Notes under the pieces: model-generated
Databases searched by the model: none
What the model saw: the letters and a program-made list of their open reading frames with translations, nothing else
What the model was told of the DNA's origin: nothing
NCBI GenBank assembly: GCA_947561585.1
Contig: CANNZV010001191.1
Coordinates: 124,001 to 188,000, forward strand
Length of the DNA: 64,000 nt
DNA from: Caprella mutica
Lineage: Eukaryota; Arthropoda; Malacostraca; Amphipoda; Caprellidae
Direction: 5' to 3'
Program-made: the position numbers and the translations under genes
Shown: piece after piece, positions 23,935-35,745 of the stretch
Position numbering within the stretch: the stretch's first letter is position 1
How the letters are laid out: every line of letters starts with the position of its first letter

Positions 23935-24415
23935 CTCAGTGAAGAAGTCACCTAGTAATGTGACTACAAAAGACACAAGCACCGTTATCTGGACTCACGA
24001 ATGGAAGAAGAAAATCAAGAGATGATGGTAAATAAAGGCAACGAGCCTAACCAACATGAAAATCTAAGACCTCGTAGTTGAAGAACATATCATTATTATA
24101 ATTAGAAGTTTAACGTCTGTTTCGGAACGAAGGGCCATATATAGCTCTCGAAAAAAGTAAATTATATGCAAGTGACTGTAAGAAGCTGTCAGAAAGGTAA
24201 TTAACTCCATTATCCAAGTCACCTACCACCAATCAGTGACAAATGAAGCTTAAGAGCCTTCCTAACACAAAATCTAAGACATTATAGTTGAAGAGCACAT
24301 GATAAACATGGAAAATTAAAATAAAACATAATGGTTATTACGACAGTTTGAGGCCCAACAGGCGCCAATCCCCTTCTCTTCCATTCACCACAGACAACTT
24401 CAGAATAGATTAAAC
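23935..24415 (+). repeat. Dispersed repeat family A, rearranged copy
   Basis: GACACAAGCACCG ... CCTAACCAACATGAAAATCT ... TAGTTGAAGAACAT is followed by a second start (GTTTAACGTCTGTTTCGGAA) and an end at CTTCCATTCACCACAGACAA. The 3' half of one copy therefore sits in front of a more complete, internally deleted copy. The blocks match the 12247 copy. Confidence 0.65.
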
Positions 24416-24603
24416 TGATAAAATGTGTTCACACAACATTTCTTTCTGCTGCTCTATCACATGTGTAGTGAAAAATAAACGATTTGTGATTGGCCAACAA
24501 AAGGTTAAATTTGATATAAAGAAAATGCGAGTTACTTAGTATTGTACAAAATATTAATAAACTATTACTATTATTGACTAAACTAAACTAACCCGTAAAG
24601 TGG

Positions 24604-24664
24604 GGTGGAACTTACCTAGGTGAAATATACCTAGGGTGGAATATACCAGGGTTGAATTTACCGG
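24604..24664. repeat. Short 15-bp array, GTGGAATATACCTAG units
   Basis: Four units: GTGGAACTTACCTAG, GTGAAATATACCTAG, GGTGGAATATACCAG and GGTTGAATTTACCG. It is close in core sequence to the array at 21272-21312. Confidence 0.7.
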
Positions 24665-25228
24665 TCACCGGTCTGTTGTGTCAACTAATGACCTGGCAGT
24701 GGGGTTAATTCGGGGTCAGCCTAGTTCCCTTTACACATATTTCAGTATATTTCAAAATAAATTAAATAAAGGTATCAACGCATGCTCGGCATTAGGAGGA
24801 TAATGGCTGATCCACACCATCGCTCCGGTCACGCTCCAGTCACGGTCCGGTCTCATCCTTGTGCATACACATGTTCGGTCCGGTCACGCTCCCGTCCCTT
24901 CCGTATCATCTGATTTGCAGTGATTATCATTGCACTTATTTGATGAACAGGATGAGAGAAAACAAAAAAGAAGAGATACTTAGTTCATCGTGCACTAAAA
25001 GATAGGAAGTGTGAAGGATATCTACTCGTTGTATCCTCATCTAATAGATGACAAAACTAAATTTTTCTATTATTTTCGAATGACTATTAGAACTTTTGGA
25101 AATATCTGTCTAAAATTGAAAATGATTTTAGAAAAGAAAACATGCAACACTGAAAACACAATCACTCCTAGAGAAAACTGTCTGTATATCTAAGAATCTG
25201 TAGACTTCTAGAGTCTAAGGTATAAGGT

Positions 25229-25843
25229 ATAGTATTATATATGTCACTCGCGTTTGACTGATCTGCAGCAATATCGACCGATTTCGCTTCACAATCTGTT
25301 TGATCTATCGTTAGCGCAGCCATCGACCGATAGCGCAACCAACGATCGATTGCTGCATGTTTAATGATAAAGAATGCATTTAGTTTAGGCATATAAATGG
25401 TATATTTAATAGGGAAACCATTAACCGATTGTTGCTCGTTCGATTGATATGGATTTCTATAATTTCTATATCTAATTGTTACATTTCATAGGGTAATCAT
25501 CAATCGATTGATAGTTACTCTATGAAATATAACAATTTTTTTGTTTAAAAAAACAACATCTTTCAATTAAAATCAAGACAATTAAATGCATAAACTATAA
25601 AAATCCCTATCATTCGAACGCGCAGAAATTGATTGATAGGTGCCCTATTAATCGATATAGCTATGCAATAAAATTTGCCAATTAGATGCATAAGCTTAAA
25701 TAATCTTATTATTTGAACGCACTACTATCGATAGATGGTTGCACCATCGGTCGATGGCTGCAATAACGATTGATCAATAGATTGCGCAGCGAAATCGGTC
25801 GATATTTCAGATGAGTCAAATGAGCGTGACATATATATGTATA
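25229..25843. repeat. Long foldback rich in CGATCGAT-like words
   Basis: Left ATATATGTCAC ... ATATCGACCGATTTCGCT matches the reverse complement of the right end ATATATGTCACGC ... ATATCGACCGATTTCGCT. Similarity continues inward (GCAGCCATCGACCGAT, ATGCAT blocks) to a central palindrome ATCAATCGATTGAT at 25499-25512. Nearly the whole 615 bp is one imperfect palindrome with a slightly longer right arm. It has no coding capacity. Confidence 0.75.
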
Positions 25844-25907
25844 GTAAAATTCAAGAAAAAGCACGCAAATAATAAAATTGGACCGCGACTGGAGCGTTGC
25901 TAATCAA

Positions 25908-26007
25908 CACTGGCAGTGCCGCTCCGCTCACGGTCCGATCACGCTCCAGTCAAAATATCTTTGGATTGGATCGTAAGCGGAGCGTGACCTGACCGGCACT
26001 GCCAGTG
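25908..26007. repeat. 100-bp inverted repeat with CACTGGCAGTG ends
   Basis: CACTGGCAGTGCCG at the left is mirrored by CGGCACTGCCAGTG at the right, with GTCACGCTCC-like words on both sides inside. It may be a minimal MITE or part of the subterminal structure of the 24801-26104 element. Confidence 0.6.
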
Positions 26008-26280
26008 TGGATGCTCTACGTGAAATGCATTAAAAAATATTGGACCGGACCGTGACTGGAGCGTGAGCGGAGCGTGACCGGAGTGATGGTGTGGATTAGC
26101 CCTAAAAGGGCTCAAAACACGTAGCCCACTCTTAAAAGTGTGCTACTCGTTAAATTACACGGAACACAGAGATTTCGAATGCGACTTGCTATATGATCGA
26201 AATAGCAACAATAGAAAACAAAATCGGGTAAAAGAACAATCTAACATTTTTCTTAGTCTATCTACCAATTATTAAAAGCC

Positions 26281-26370
26281 TTTACTCTCCATGAATTAAC
26301 CCCTTTACTCTCCATTAATTAAACCCTTTACTCTCCATGAATTAGATCCTTCGCTCTCCATTAATTATTA
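26281..26370. repeat. Tandem repeat, about 22-26 bp, 4 units
   Basis: TTTACTCTCCATGAATTAA recurs four times, alternating ATGAATTA and ATTAATTA forms; the last unit reads TTCGCTCTCCATTAATTA. Confidence 0.75.
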
Positions 26371-26899
26371 CGCTGAATCAATATCCAATTCACCGTGAGT
26401 AAATTACGGATCTTTTGGACGAGAGAACCTTTACAACTGTTATATGTATTTTTGACTGTTCAAAGACAACTCGCAGACAAACTATTCGCCACGTGGACAA
26501 ATCGCCTCATAATATTGATGTTTTGTCGGTGTATATCATTTATATATAAACATTACTAGACCGCTAACTTAACCTAGTGCAAAATTTGATACAAATATGA
26601 AACTATAAATAAAATAATATGTATACATACAGGCAAAGATCGTACAACGGACAATACTATACATATACCCGAAAAAATGTTTGAGAGGTTTTACATCAGT
26701 TTGGAATTTAAACTTTGCAAGTATTCTTTAACAGTATTTCAAAGAAACGCCAATGATGGTAAACAATCTCAGATTATTAATAAATGAAAATAATTTTAAG
26801 ATTATAACATCTTTTAATATCTATATAACTCAATCATTTAAATGTATGAAATAATAAGTTAGGTAAAAGAAAACAAAGATAATTACAAATAAATATATA

Positions 26900-28193
26900 C
26901 AGGGTGGGGCTTAAGTATGGAAGCAAATGAAAGTGCATATTATAATCCAACGAAAAATATATTTAATAATTTACAGTTATGTATTATTTCATAAGGGTTT
27001 TAAGAATTCAAAAATCATAAATTTATTCAAAATTTCCCCCCTTGTTTTTAATAACAGCCTCAAATCTCCTCCGAACTCCTCCTACTGCGGCACGCAACTG
27101 TTCTTGTGAAATTTCCTTCCAAGATCTCTGGAGCAAATGCTTTAAATCATCCACAATGCGATGGAATTTACCACAGGCCTTTGATTCAAGAATGGACCAT
27201 ACCGAAAAGTCCATAGGATTAACATCTGGGGAGCAGGGAGGCCACATTTCTTTGGACCAAAACCGTGGAAGATGGTCATGGCACCAGTTTTGAGTGACAT
27301 TTGCAGTATGTGAAGCGCCGTCTTGCTGAAATGTCCATAGAGTGTCATTACCGAAGTGATCCTTAGCTGACTCCAACATTGGCGTCAAAATATTCTCATT
27401 ATAACATTTAGCATTGATTTTGACTCCTTATTCCACAAAAACTAAATGAGATCTCCAAGTTTCTGGAACGGCGGCCCAGACCATTACTGAAGCAGGTTTC
27501 ATTGTTCTGTGGACAGTTTTTTGGTTGTATGGGATGTCTTTTGCACTTTTACCAATTATTCTGTCATTCCTCCGGTTATGAGCCATTTCCACTGTGAAAT
27601 TTTTTTCGTCAGACCAAACAATTTCACCAGCCGTGCCAGACTTCAATTCTCTCAGAAGTGCTTTGCTTCTCTCCAATCTCATTTTCTTTACAGCTTCTGA
27701 CAGAGTCTGTCTCTTTTGGAGGGTGAAAGAAGACATCTTTAGGTTTTCTTTGATAACTCTTCTCATTGATCTGGGACTCACATTAGCTGTTTTGGCTAAC
27801 AATCGTATTGACCTTTTCGGGTTCCTCCTGATCTTCTCTCGGGTACATTTTATCAGTTGTTTGGTGCGTTGTGAGCGTGGTCTACCACTTCTTGGACGAT
27901 CAGTCAAGTCTCCTCTCTCATTAAAACGCTTCACACACTTCCAAACAGTCGATCTCGCTATTGAGAGAGTCTTTGAAATGACGGAATCTGACTTCCCGGC
28001 ACGGTGTAGAGCAATAATGGCTTCTCTTTTGTCTGACATTTTTGAATTGACTAAATTTTTGTAAAAAATAACACTGCCACGTCATAATGTAGTGTCTCTA
28101 CTATAGTTCAAACCCTATCACGTACTTAGGAACTTATTTTTAAGAATTATATTAATGTTTGAAAAATTGCTTCCAAACTTACGCCCCACCCTG
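26900..28193 (-). mobile_element. Tc1/mariner element with TA target duplication
   Basis: The terminal inverted repeats CAGGGTGGGGCTTAAGTATG and (reverse complement of the right end) CAGGGTGGGGCGTAAGTTTG continue into GAAGCAA; they match at 25 of 27 positions. TA lies at 26898-26899 and 28194-28195. At 1294 bp with one full-length transposase on the minus strand, it has the standard architecture. It looks young because the frame is open except for one stop. Confidence 0.93.
27023..28039 (-). pseudogene. Mariner-superfamily transposase, one premature stop
   Basis: This encoded a cut-and-paste transposase of about 338 residues. Residues 1-110 hold a bipartite helix-turn-helix DNA-binding region with the GRPR linker at about 52-55 (RSGRPRSQR). 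The catalytic domain has VWSDEKNF (D144), QQDGASHT (D240) and CSPDVNPMDFSVW (D277). By my count 36 residues separate the second and third aspartates, so the signature is DD36D-like, not classic mariner DD34D or Tc1 DD34E. An in-frame TAA at 27430-27428 (codon 204) follows HLVFVE; after it the frame continues unbroken to the natural stop at 27023. This single stop is the only visible break. The start ATG at 28039 is followed by the usual short N-terminus (MSDKREAI). Terminal repeats lie about 120-155 bp beyond each end of the ORF. Confidence 0.9.
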
Positions 28194-28511
28194 TATATGA
28201 ATTATGTGAAAGTATAGGATAGTTGCACCAATTTTTAATTTCTATAAAACTTTTCTTATCAATGAAAAAGTATGTGGAAAGGGTAACAAAATCAAATTAC
28301 TGAAAATTCGAAAAAAACAATACATTTAATGTTGATTGTAAATTGTAATAACTCTGAATATAGTCAATGTATGTCTAGATACTTGGTAGAAGAATAGAAT
28401 ATTGGTTAAACAATGTAATTTAAAAAGGTCGTTGTAGCGAGCTGTGTTCGGTAGAACGGGCATTTTTTGACCTTTCAGTTAGAAATATCGTCTGCTGTAC
28501 GAGCTTTACAT

Positions 28512-31500
28512 GTCTGTTCATCTGTTCAGCACGCGGTGAATTGTCAAGCGGTAAATAATCCGCGCGTTGAATTGTCGCTAAAAATGAATTATTATTATTT
28601 GTTTCCTTAATATTTCTTATATTGATTACCAAATTTTTTCAATCTCATTACTAACGATATTCTTATTTAATTCCTATATCCAAACTCTCTTTTCTAAAAT
28701 GATTGAATGATCTGATTTCAGAATTTCAAAAGTAAAGTAATATGAAAATTTACAATCATTGCAGAAAATTTCTCACCAATTTAACATCTTTCATCTCTGT
28801 GATCATGAAGATGAGATAATAAATGTTGATATCCGAACGCAGCTTTGGCATAATATTCTCCATAATTGGATCATTTAAATGGTTTTCTCTACACCATAAG
28901 GCATGAGCAATCTGACGATGTCGTTAGTATTTGTAGTAAGGGCAATCTCCTGCTAAATGATTCATTACTCTCAGGCTTAATTTACTAGGCTATTACTGTA
29001 ATTTGATGTGAAGGTTATTGTAGCCTCCTAAGTCGCACTTGCATGCTATATTATATTACGGAGTATGCATCACAATGCGTCTTATTAAACCGAATTATTG
29101 AAATTTTTTATTGAATGTATACCGTAATTTGGAGGAATAAAATTTACATACTGCTCATATAAATAATACGTAGGATACCAGATCGGACTGAACGAACCTC
29201 TTCCTAACGTGATGATTAACATTATGTGCTTTCATCCCTTATAATGACGTCAGATACTCAAATTAAATGAATACTATCGAAATGAGGTTATTATTAATCA
29301 ATTTGTTCAAATAAATTAGGCACATAAATCAATAACATTAACTATCCATATACATACAATTATTATCAAACTTTAGTTAATTATGATAACTGAAACTTTA
29401 TCTAGAAAAAAAATAGTCAAATAGAAACATAAATGAAACAATATATTCTATCTTCTACTGTATTGAAAATGTTCACACAAGAAGACATTTCTCAACTTTT
29501 TGAAAGTCAAATTTGCACACCATTCACAAACCTGAGGAGAATTTGTCACTGACTTTTCGGTCTCTCTCATTAATTATGGCCTGGCGGTAATTGTTCAGCG
29601 GGGTATTTTGAGGTGGTGATAATTCTGATGGTGATGAGGTTGTCAGGAGGGAAGAAAGACGACTCTGGCCCTAATTCAAGGGGAAGACTTTTAACTTCTC
29701 GCACTGATAACAACCCCTTATATCTCGCCGTCAGAGTTATATACCTTCAGAAAAGTTTTTGGACATAGAAAAGATTAGGTATGTACACCGGTAAAATCGA
29801 TTGATGTATCGAAGTTTTACTTTCACTTGAAATAAGATCTTCATTCAATTATTTCTCGGTGCATCAGCAATCTTCTCAAGAATATCTATAGTGGAAGATG
29901 TCTGTTTTAATTGAAGCATCTCAGATATCACCTGCCTGATATACTATATTCTTCATTACTGGAGAGTTTGTTGTAAAAGCAAGGCAGGTGAGAAGAGAGA
30001 GAATGAAGTACAGAGAATATCATCGGAAGATCAATGTGTGGTGAAACATAATTCAGAAATTTTGTGTGAAGGTTACAGTCAATAATTTAAAAATTATGCG
30101 TCAAATATTATTAGGTAATTACATTTTCAATTAAAAATAAAGTAATTTTTTTCGTCATTTTGTCAAAAAAAAAAACTATATTTTAAATGATTATATTACT
30201 GTATGATATAATTCTATTATTAGAGTGAGATTTTAATTGATTTGATTTAAAACATAAAATAGAAAGTAGAAACAAGATTTTTCTGTATGTGATAGTTTAT
30301 TTTATAATCTTACCAAACCGTCAAATTATTGCTCACATTCAGTCCTGTACTCAATTTCCTCTACCTTCTAGTTGATATTCTCTTGGAATCAATTCGAACA
30401 ATGCAGAGTTATCTAAGAACAAATCCACTGCAAATTGTTTTTCCGTATCTCTTAGATTAGATTTTCTTGAGGAGAATTGAGTTATCCCTCCACTCAAGGT
30501 AATTCGATACAAGAACTGTGCCAAAAGATGCTGCACGTGAACGAACACTCTGATCTCTGCTCTCATATGCTGGTGTGCTATTTCTTGTATCACTTTAATA
30601 ATATATTGTAATTTGTAACCATTTCTTGCCCTAAGGCATCAGTTTACAGGGACGTGGATCTTGTGCATATCTTGTAGTTTTTTACTATTAGAGATGTAGT
30701 TTGAATAAATGGTTTCATTTGACACCAAAAGAAAAATTGGAAAATGCATTTTACTCTGCAGTAGAAGAAGCAAGTAACCTTTGAATGAATTACAAACTAC
30801 AACTTAACAAAATAGTTGAAAAGTTTCTGTTTGACAGATTGAGATACTTGGCTATCCTTTCTATTGGCTTTGAATTTAACTATGCAGAAGTCAGAAACGC
30901 TACTCAAACATTAAATGAGTTTTGAATCACTTTTCTTTTTATATTTCCAAAATACTTTTTTCTAATGCAGTTATTTAAATTATCGCATAATACAGTTGCC
31001 TATTTCTTTGTTATACATCAGTAGTTGACATTCAAGCAATTCAATGCGTTCCAGTCAGTTCTTGCGAACAAACTTTTGGATAGGTGAGGGAGTTGGAATG
31101 GGTTATTCCATACTTCAATTGAAATTGACGCCTCACTTCTGCAGACGAGCTTTTACTTTCATATTCAAGTTTAATGAACTTGTTTTGGTCATCAGAAAAT
31201 ATTTTTGTTCTTGTTTCAATTTCGGGATTTTTTTTTTTTTTTTTTTGGTAGAATTTTTTTGTTTTGTTGTATATATAAAACTCCCGAATTTTAGATACAC
31301 GATTTTTTTTAGATATAATATTTTTATTTACGAATTCTCTTGCTATTTATAAATCAATTACTTATTAAACACCTTGTGAATTGTGATTTGTAGATCTTAA
31401 TCATAATTTAGTCCTTTATAGTCTGTTGAAGCTGACTTTATATCCCTTCCTAAAACTGGACTAAAGTATGTATTAAGAATAAACAAGTTGATGTGACCTA

Positions 31501-34217
31501 GCTGCTAATTCAATCCAAGCCACTGTTGGTATTAATTTGCAGATTACAAGCAAGGAGGTTATTCTACGTTTATTACATCCAAGCCGCTTATGGCTCAGAT
31601 AATGTGACCAAACTGCTTATTATCAAGGTTCTCATTCTCCAGTCTTACATAATTTCTTGATACAATCAAAGGATTTTCGTCCAGTCCACTTAATTACTTT
31701 CCTAAATACAGGCCTAGCAAACCCTATCTCAACCTTGATCATTTGCTCAAGTAAATGTGCAACTCTTTCTCCTTCATTCTCTCTCTCTCTCTCTTAGTTG
31801 TCTCTTGTCAAGATGCAATCACAAATGTCTCTTCTTTCTCTTCTGAGGTACGTACGACTAGTAGCCATCTTGTAAGGATAATCCCTCGGAACGTAATACC
31901 CATACGCCATATTGGCTATACTATGAACATTTTCCTAAGCGAAATCTTCAGTATTTATCGTTCTATAATAACTCATTATTTTATGTAGTGTGATTCGCTC
32001 ATAAAAATTCCATAATAATTATATTTCTAGTCAGTGAGTAAACAAATTAAAGTAACTAAATGGAGGTAAGAAAATATTATCAATAGTTTCTATATAATTC
32101 CTGGATTTGATCAATGTAAGTAATCATGATTCAGCATTCCTTGCGAAAATAAGTGATTCATATCTGCAGACATCCATTCACGATACGAAAACTAAATCAT
32201 CCATTGAAGATTTCCACCCGATGTCAAACGTGAATTGTTACTGAAGGATCCTCTGGAACTTGAAGAGTGAAAGGATTTATCGTAAGGAACTGATTTCCCT
32301 CGGGAAGACGTGGCCTCAGTAGGGTACAGTTCTTAAAAAGAGTGACATTTTATTCTCAACACTAAATGGATATTGACTGTACTCATGGACTCCAGATTGG
32401 ATCGGAATAAAATTTAGAAAGAAAGTTATAGGATTTACTGTGGAATGGTGAATTTACTACTCAGAAAAAATCCTCATAGTATTAATGTTTGAATTGGATT
32501 CCTAATGACATAGCATGGCTTTAATTATTTATTATCACATGATTGATCAACCAAATTCTAAATGATGTGATTATCAAATGGTATTCCATAATTGGTTTCT
32601 GAGTCATTCAGTGTGTAATCACTAACAGCGCGGATATGGATTCAAAGCTTTATGTTTAATAATCCTTTGAACTGCATTTTATTATCATATCAGACTACCT
32701 ATGCATTAGAACTGAAAATTAATTAGTAATTCATTTATTGCTATAGACATTTAACTCATCAGTGAATTGTAATTAATTCCCAAACGGTAATGCTTAATTA
32801 AGAGTTTTCATTGGATTGGTCAGAGTTTGCAATTATGTCGTTTATTGTTCTCTGGAAATTGATTGGCTCTGACTTATAATGAAGCAGAGAAGTGAATCTG
32901 GTGATAGGGGATATGATTTACAAGCATCTGTAATTCATTATTACTTCAATATTTTCTAACGAAAAATTATTCAAAGTTACTCAATGAAATTATAAATAAC
33001 AAAATTACCTATTTATCAATATGAAATTAACGTATATCAACTTCTAAAATGTTATAAACTCAAAGTATTTATAGTCTAGTTGGAACAGCATAAATCTATT
33101 TTTTGTTGTTAAGAATATAATAATTTTGCATAGTAGGTCATATTTTATATCATAAAAGTGAAGCGGGCAATATTATGAACAACCAAATATAGATAACCTG
33201 TTATTCACATCAAATTTTTTAATTGAATTTACTTGGTTGAAAAATTCTCCTAGATAAAATTAAGGCAAAATGAACTCGTCGTCAGATTTTTGGTTCATTA
33301 AAAGATGATAAAAAAACATGGATTCACTTTGAATATGTTAAAATACCAAGAAAAATGAAAAATATATAATCTTCAGATTTTAAAAGAGTCAATCTCATGA
33401 CCAGAAAATAAAAAAAATGACAGTTTGCAAAAGATCGAACGAAGGCCTGTTCACTATTGTGTACCAATGCGCTTTGATTCTGCATCACTGATTTTATGTT
33501 GTGTGTAATTGCAGATAAAATGTTTCAAGAGAGAATACATACGTCCATTGTACTTTATTGCACCTCATTTTGAAGTCATTCTTGCAATGAAGCATCCACT
33601 TCAATACGAAGAAATGAGAATAGACATTTTTTGGCCCACAGAAAGAATTCAGTTCCAAATGACAGATAGGAAATATTGCAGTGGAATCTTTTCTGCAAAC
33701 TAATTTTCAACATTTAATAGATCACTTTATATACACTGTAGTTAATATTAGTATACTGTACGTAGATTAACGATAGTTAGGATTATTATAATGAACTTAA
33801 TGAAAGATATTCAATTTTAAATATTTTGGAAAAGGTAGAAAATAGGAAAAACTTATTAAACAAAATTGCAATGTTTGCCTGTAAGATTTTAATTGGGAAT
33901 AAAACAGAGAGCGTTATATAAAGATTAGTATGGATACTATTTTAGTGAATTAAATTTTTGTCGATGGGAACTTTGTATAAATGAGACAATAGCATTAGTA
34001 TTTATTGTATTCGATAATAATGGTATTTATTCAAATTCAAATTCTTTATTGAGAAAACAATCATATATTTACAATAAAGAAATTTTTAGTTCAAGCTCTT
34101 TTATATTGTATTCGATGACATTGGTACTTATTGTATTCGTTTTCTGTGTCGTATCTTTGCAATTAAATATAAATAAATGAAGTTAAATATAAAAACGTAT
34201 ATCTAATAAATAATATA
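28512..34217. other. Long non-coding stretch
   Basis: This 5.7 kb of AT-rich DNA has no recognised element terminus or coding sequence. It holds a T run near 31225-31246, a short CT microsatellite near 31777-31796 and scattered short open frames without domains. It may be old intergenic or intronic sequence. Confidence 0.55.
33509..33703 (+). other. Unrecognised ORF with a splice-acceptor-like upstream sequence
   Basis: A 64-codon frame follows TTATGTTGTGTGTAATTGCAG, which resembles a 3' splice site, and ends at a TAA. Its composition (KCFKREYIRPLYF, MKHPLQYEEMR) is more protein-like than neighbouring frames. I recognise no family. It could be a terminal exon or chance. Confidence 0.15.
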
Positions 34218-34679
34218 AAGGTGAAGCTCGTAAAACGGACAGTGCATGTACTGGAAAAGTGTCCGCTATGCCGAGCAATGGACGCTATAGCGCCACTGAG
34301 GTTTTACTTCAGTTGGGGATTTAGACTTTGCAAGTTATCTTTAACAGCATTTCAAAGGAGCGCCAATGAAGTTAAACAATCTCTGATTGTTATTAAATGA
34401 AAATTTTAATGAACCTCTTTTTAATTTCTATAGAACTTTTCTAATTAAAAAAATGTGGCAGAAAAGAGTAACAAAATCAAATCAAAATACTGAAAAACAA
34501 TACATTAAAATGTTGATTGCAAATTGTACAACCTCTGAATATAATAAATGATATTTGTTAAAGCATATAAATAATTTAAAGAGTTTGTTGTAGCGAGCTG
34601 CATGTCCGATAGAACGGACAATTTATGTCCTTTGTAGAGGGTGTCCGTTTAATGATCGTCCGGTATAGCAGCTTTACTG
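34218..34679. repeat. Dispersed repeat family B, uninterrupted copy
   Basis: The left end AAGGTGAAGCTCGTAAAACG and the reverse complement of the right end CAGTAAAGCTGCTATACCGG are imperfect inverted repeats, and TA abuts both (34216-34217 and 34680-34681). The body aligns by eye with the two halves of the 26630-28511 copy. It is about 460 bp and non-coding, which suggests a TA-target MITE, possibly of pogo/Tigger type. Confidence 0.7.
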
Positions 34680-34968
34680 TAATTTAATTTTGAAATTCTA
34701 ATCGACTGATAAGAATTGTTTATTTTATTCATGTGAACTTGATAAAACATTCACCCTGCAATTGGGAGGGTGTTTTCATTATCATTCACGAATGCGTTTG
34801 ACAGCAATAACAAGCTTTGTACCAATCAGTTCTATTAACTCCTATCTAAAGTCTGGGGGAGATAACTGCTTTTTTACCCTCAAAAACACGCATTGTTTGC
34901 ACCTGACACCTCGTTAGGGTAATCTCCCTAGAACAGAAAGTGATGGATCCACTCAGTCATTGAGTCAT

Positions 34969-35405
34969 TTATAATTGAAACTCATTATTTAATTGAAACT
35001 CTTTTTATAATTGAAACTCATTTTTTTTTAATTGAAACTTTTTTATAATTAAAACTCTTTTTATAATTGAAACTAATTTTTTAATTGAAACTTTTTTTAT
35101 AATTAAAACTCTTTTTATAATTGAAACTAATTTTTTAATTGAAACTCATTAATATAATTGAAACTCTTTCTCTAATTGAAACTCATTTTTTAATTGAAAC
35201 TCTTTATAATTGAAACTCATTTTTAATTGAAACTCATTTTTAATTGAAACTCATTATATAATTGAAACTCTTTCCCTAATTGAAACTTATTTTTTAATTG
35301 AGACTCATTTTTTAATCGAAGATGAATTTATAATCGAAACTTATTTCATAATTGTATCCTTCAATAAAAATGTTAAATTGAAGTTGATTTTATAATTGAA
35401 ACTAA
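34969..35405. repeat. Tandem array of TAATTGAAACTCATTTTT units
   Basis: About 25 units, mostly 15-18 bp, share AATTGAAACT followed by a variable T-rich spacer (CATTTTTT, CTTTTTATA, TTTTTTATA). The core is well kept and length change is confined to the spacer. A few further units occur near 35743-35768. Confidence 0.9.
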
Positions 35406-35579
35406 TTCAGTTGTGTAATACTATATAGACAACAATTTAAAACATTTCAGATAAATAGACAATAGAAAAGGAATTTTTTTAGATTATCATTAATCGTTTT
35501 CTACTGTAAAATAGAAACCTCCATAATGGTCATTTTAACAATTATTTACCTTTATATCTATTAAATTTATTTTTCCTTC

Positions 35580-35745
35580 TCATATTTAGGGCTTCCTATC
35601 AAAGCGTTCCATGTGGCTCCTCTGTTTTTGAAACTTTTTAAATCTAATGTACATTTAAAAAAAACAGTATGTTTTTGTTCGATCATGGCAGTCCCCGATC
35701 TTTGATTTATTGTAAGAAGGTGCCATATGAAATGAATAAATAAAT
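35580..35745 (+). mobile_element. Possible LINE 3'-end fragment
   Basis: The plus strand reads LPIKAFHVAPLFLKLFKSN and so on to a stop after MAVPDL. This is followed by a short non-coding tail ending in GAATAAATAAATAATTG, a common LINE-type tail. The length and order fit a short 3' fragment of a CR1-like LINE. The coding match is weak. Confidence 0.3.

Larger units (their letters stand above)
24801..26104. mobile_element. Inverted-repeat element with nested foldbacks
   Basis: The left end TAATGGCTGATCCACACCAT and following CGCTCCGGTCACGCTCC match the reverse complement of the right end TAGGGCTAATCCACACCATC and following CTCCGGTCACGCTCC. The subterminal regions repeat GTCACGCTCC several times on both sides. 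Two further inverted structures lie inside (25229-25843 and 25908-26007). No transposase and no clean target-site duplication were found, so the superfamily is uncertain (hAT-like in general look). Confidence 0.65.
26630..28511. repeat. Dispersed repeat family B interrupted by a mariner element
   Basis: The left end CAGGCAAAGATCGTACAACG and the right end (reverse complement TGTAAAGCTCGTACAGCAGA) are imperfect inverted repeats. Shared blocks with the 34218-34679 copy include TTTAACAGTATTTCAAAG, CGCCAATGATGG, TTTTTAATTTCTATA and GTAGCGAGCTG. In this copy a 1294-bp mariner element (26900-28193) splits the repeat. The family has no coding capacity and is TA-flanked at its left end. Confidence 0.75.

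Noticed and set aside
27594..28064. 156-codon plus-strand frame
   Set aside because: It is an antisense shadow of the mariner transposase.
34969..35405. CRISPR array (regular short repeats with spacers)
   Set aside because: The spacers are near-identical T-rich variants, the units are too short and the setting is eukaryotic. It is a minisatellite.
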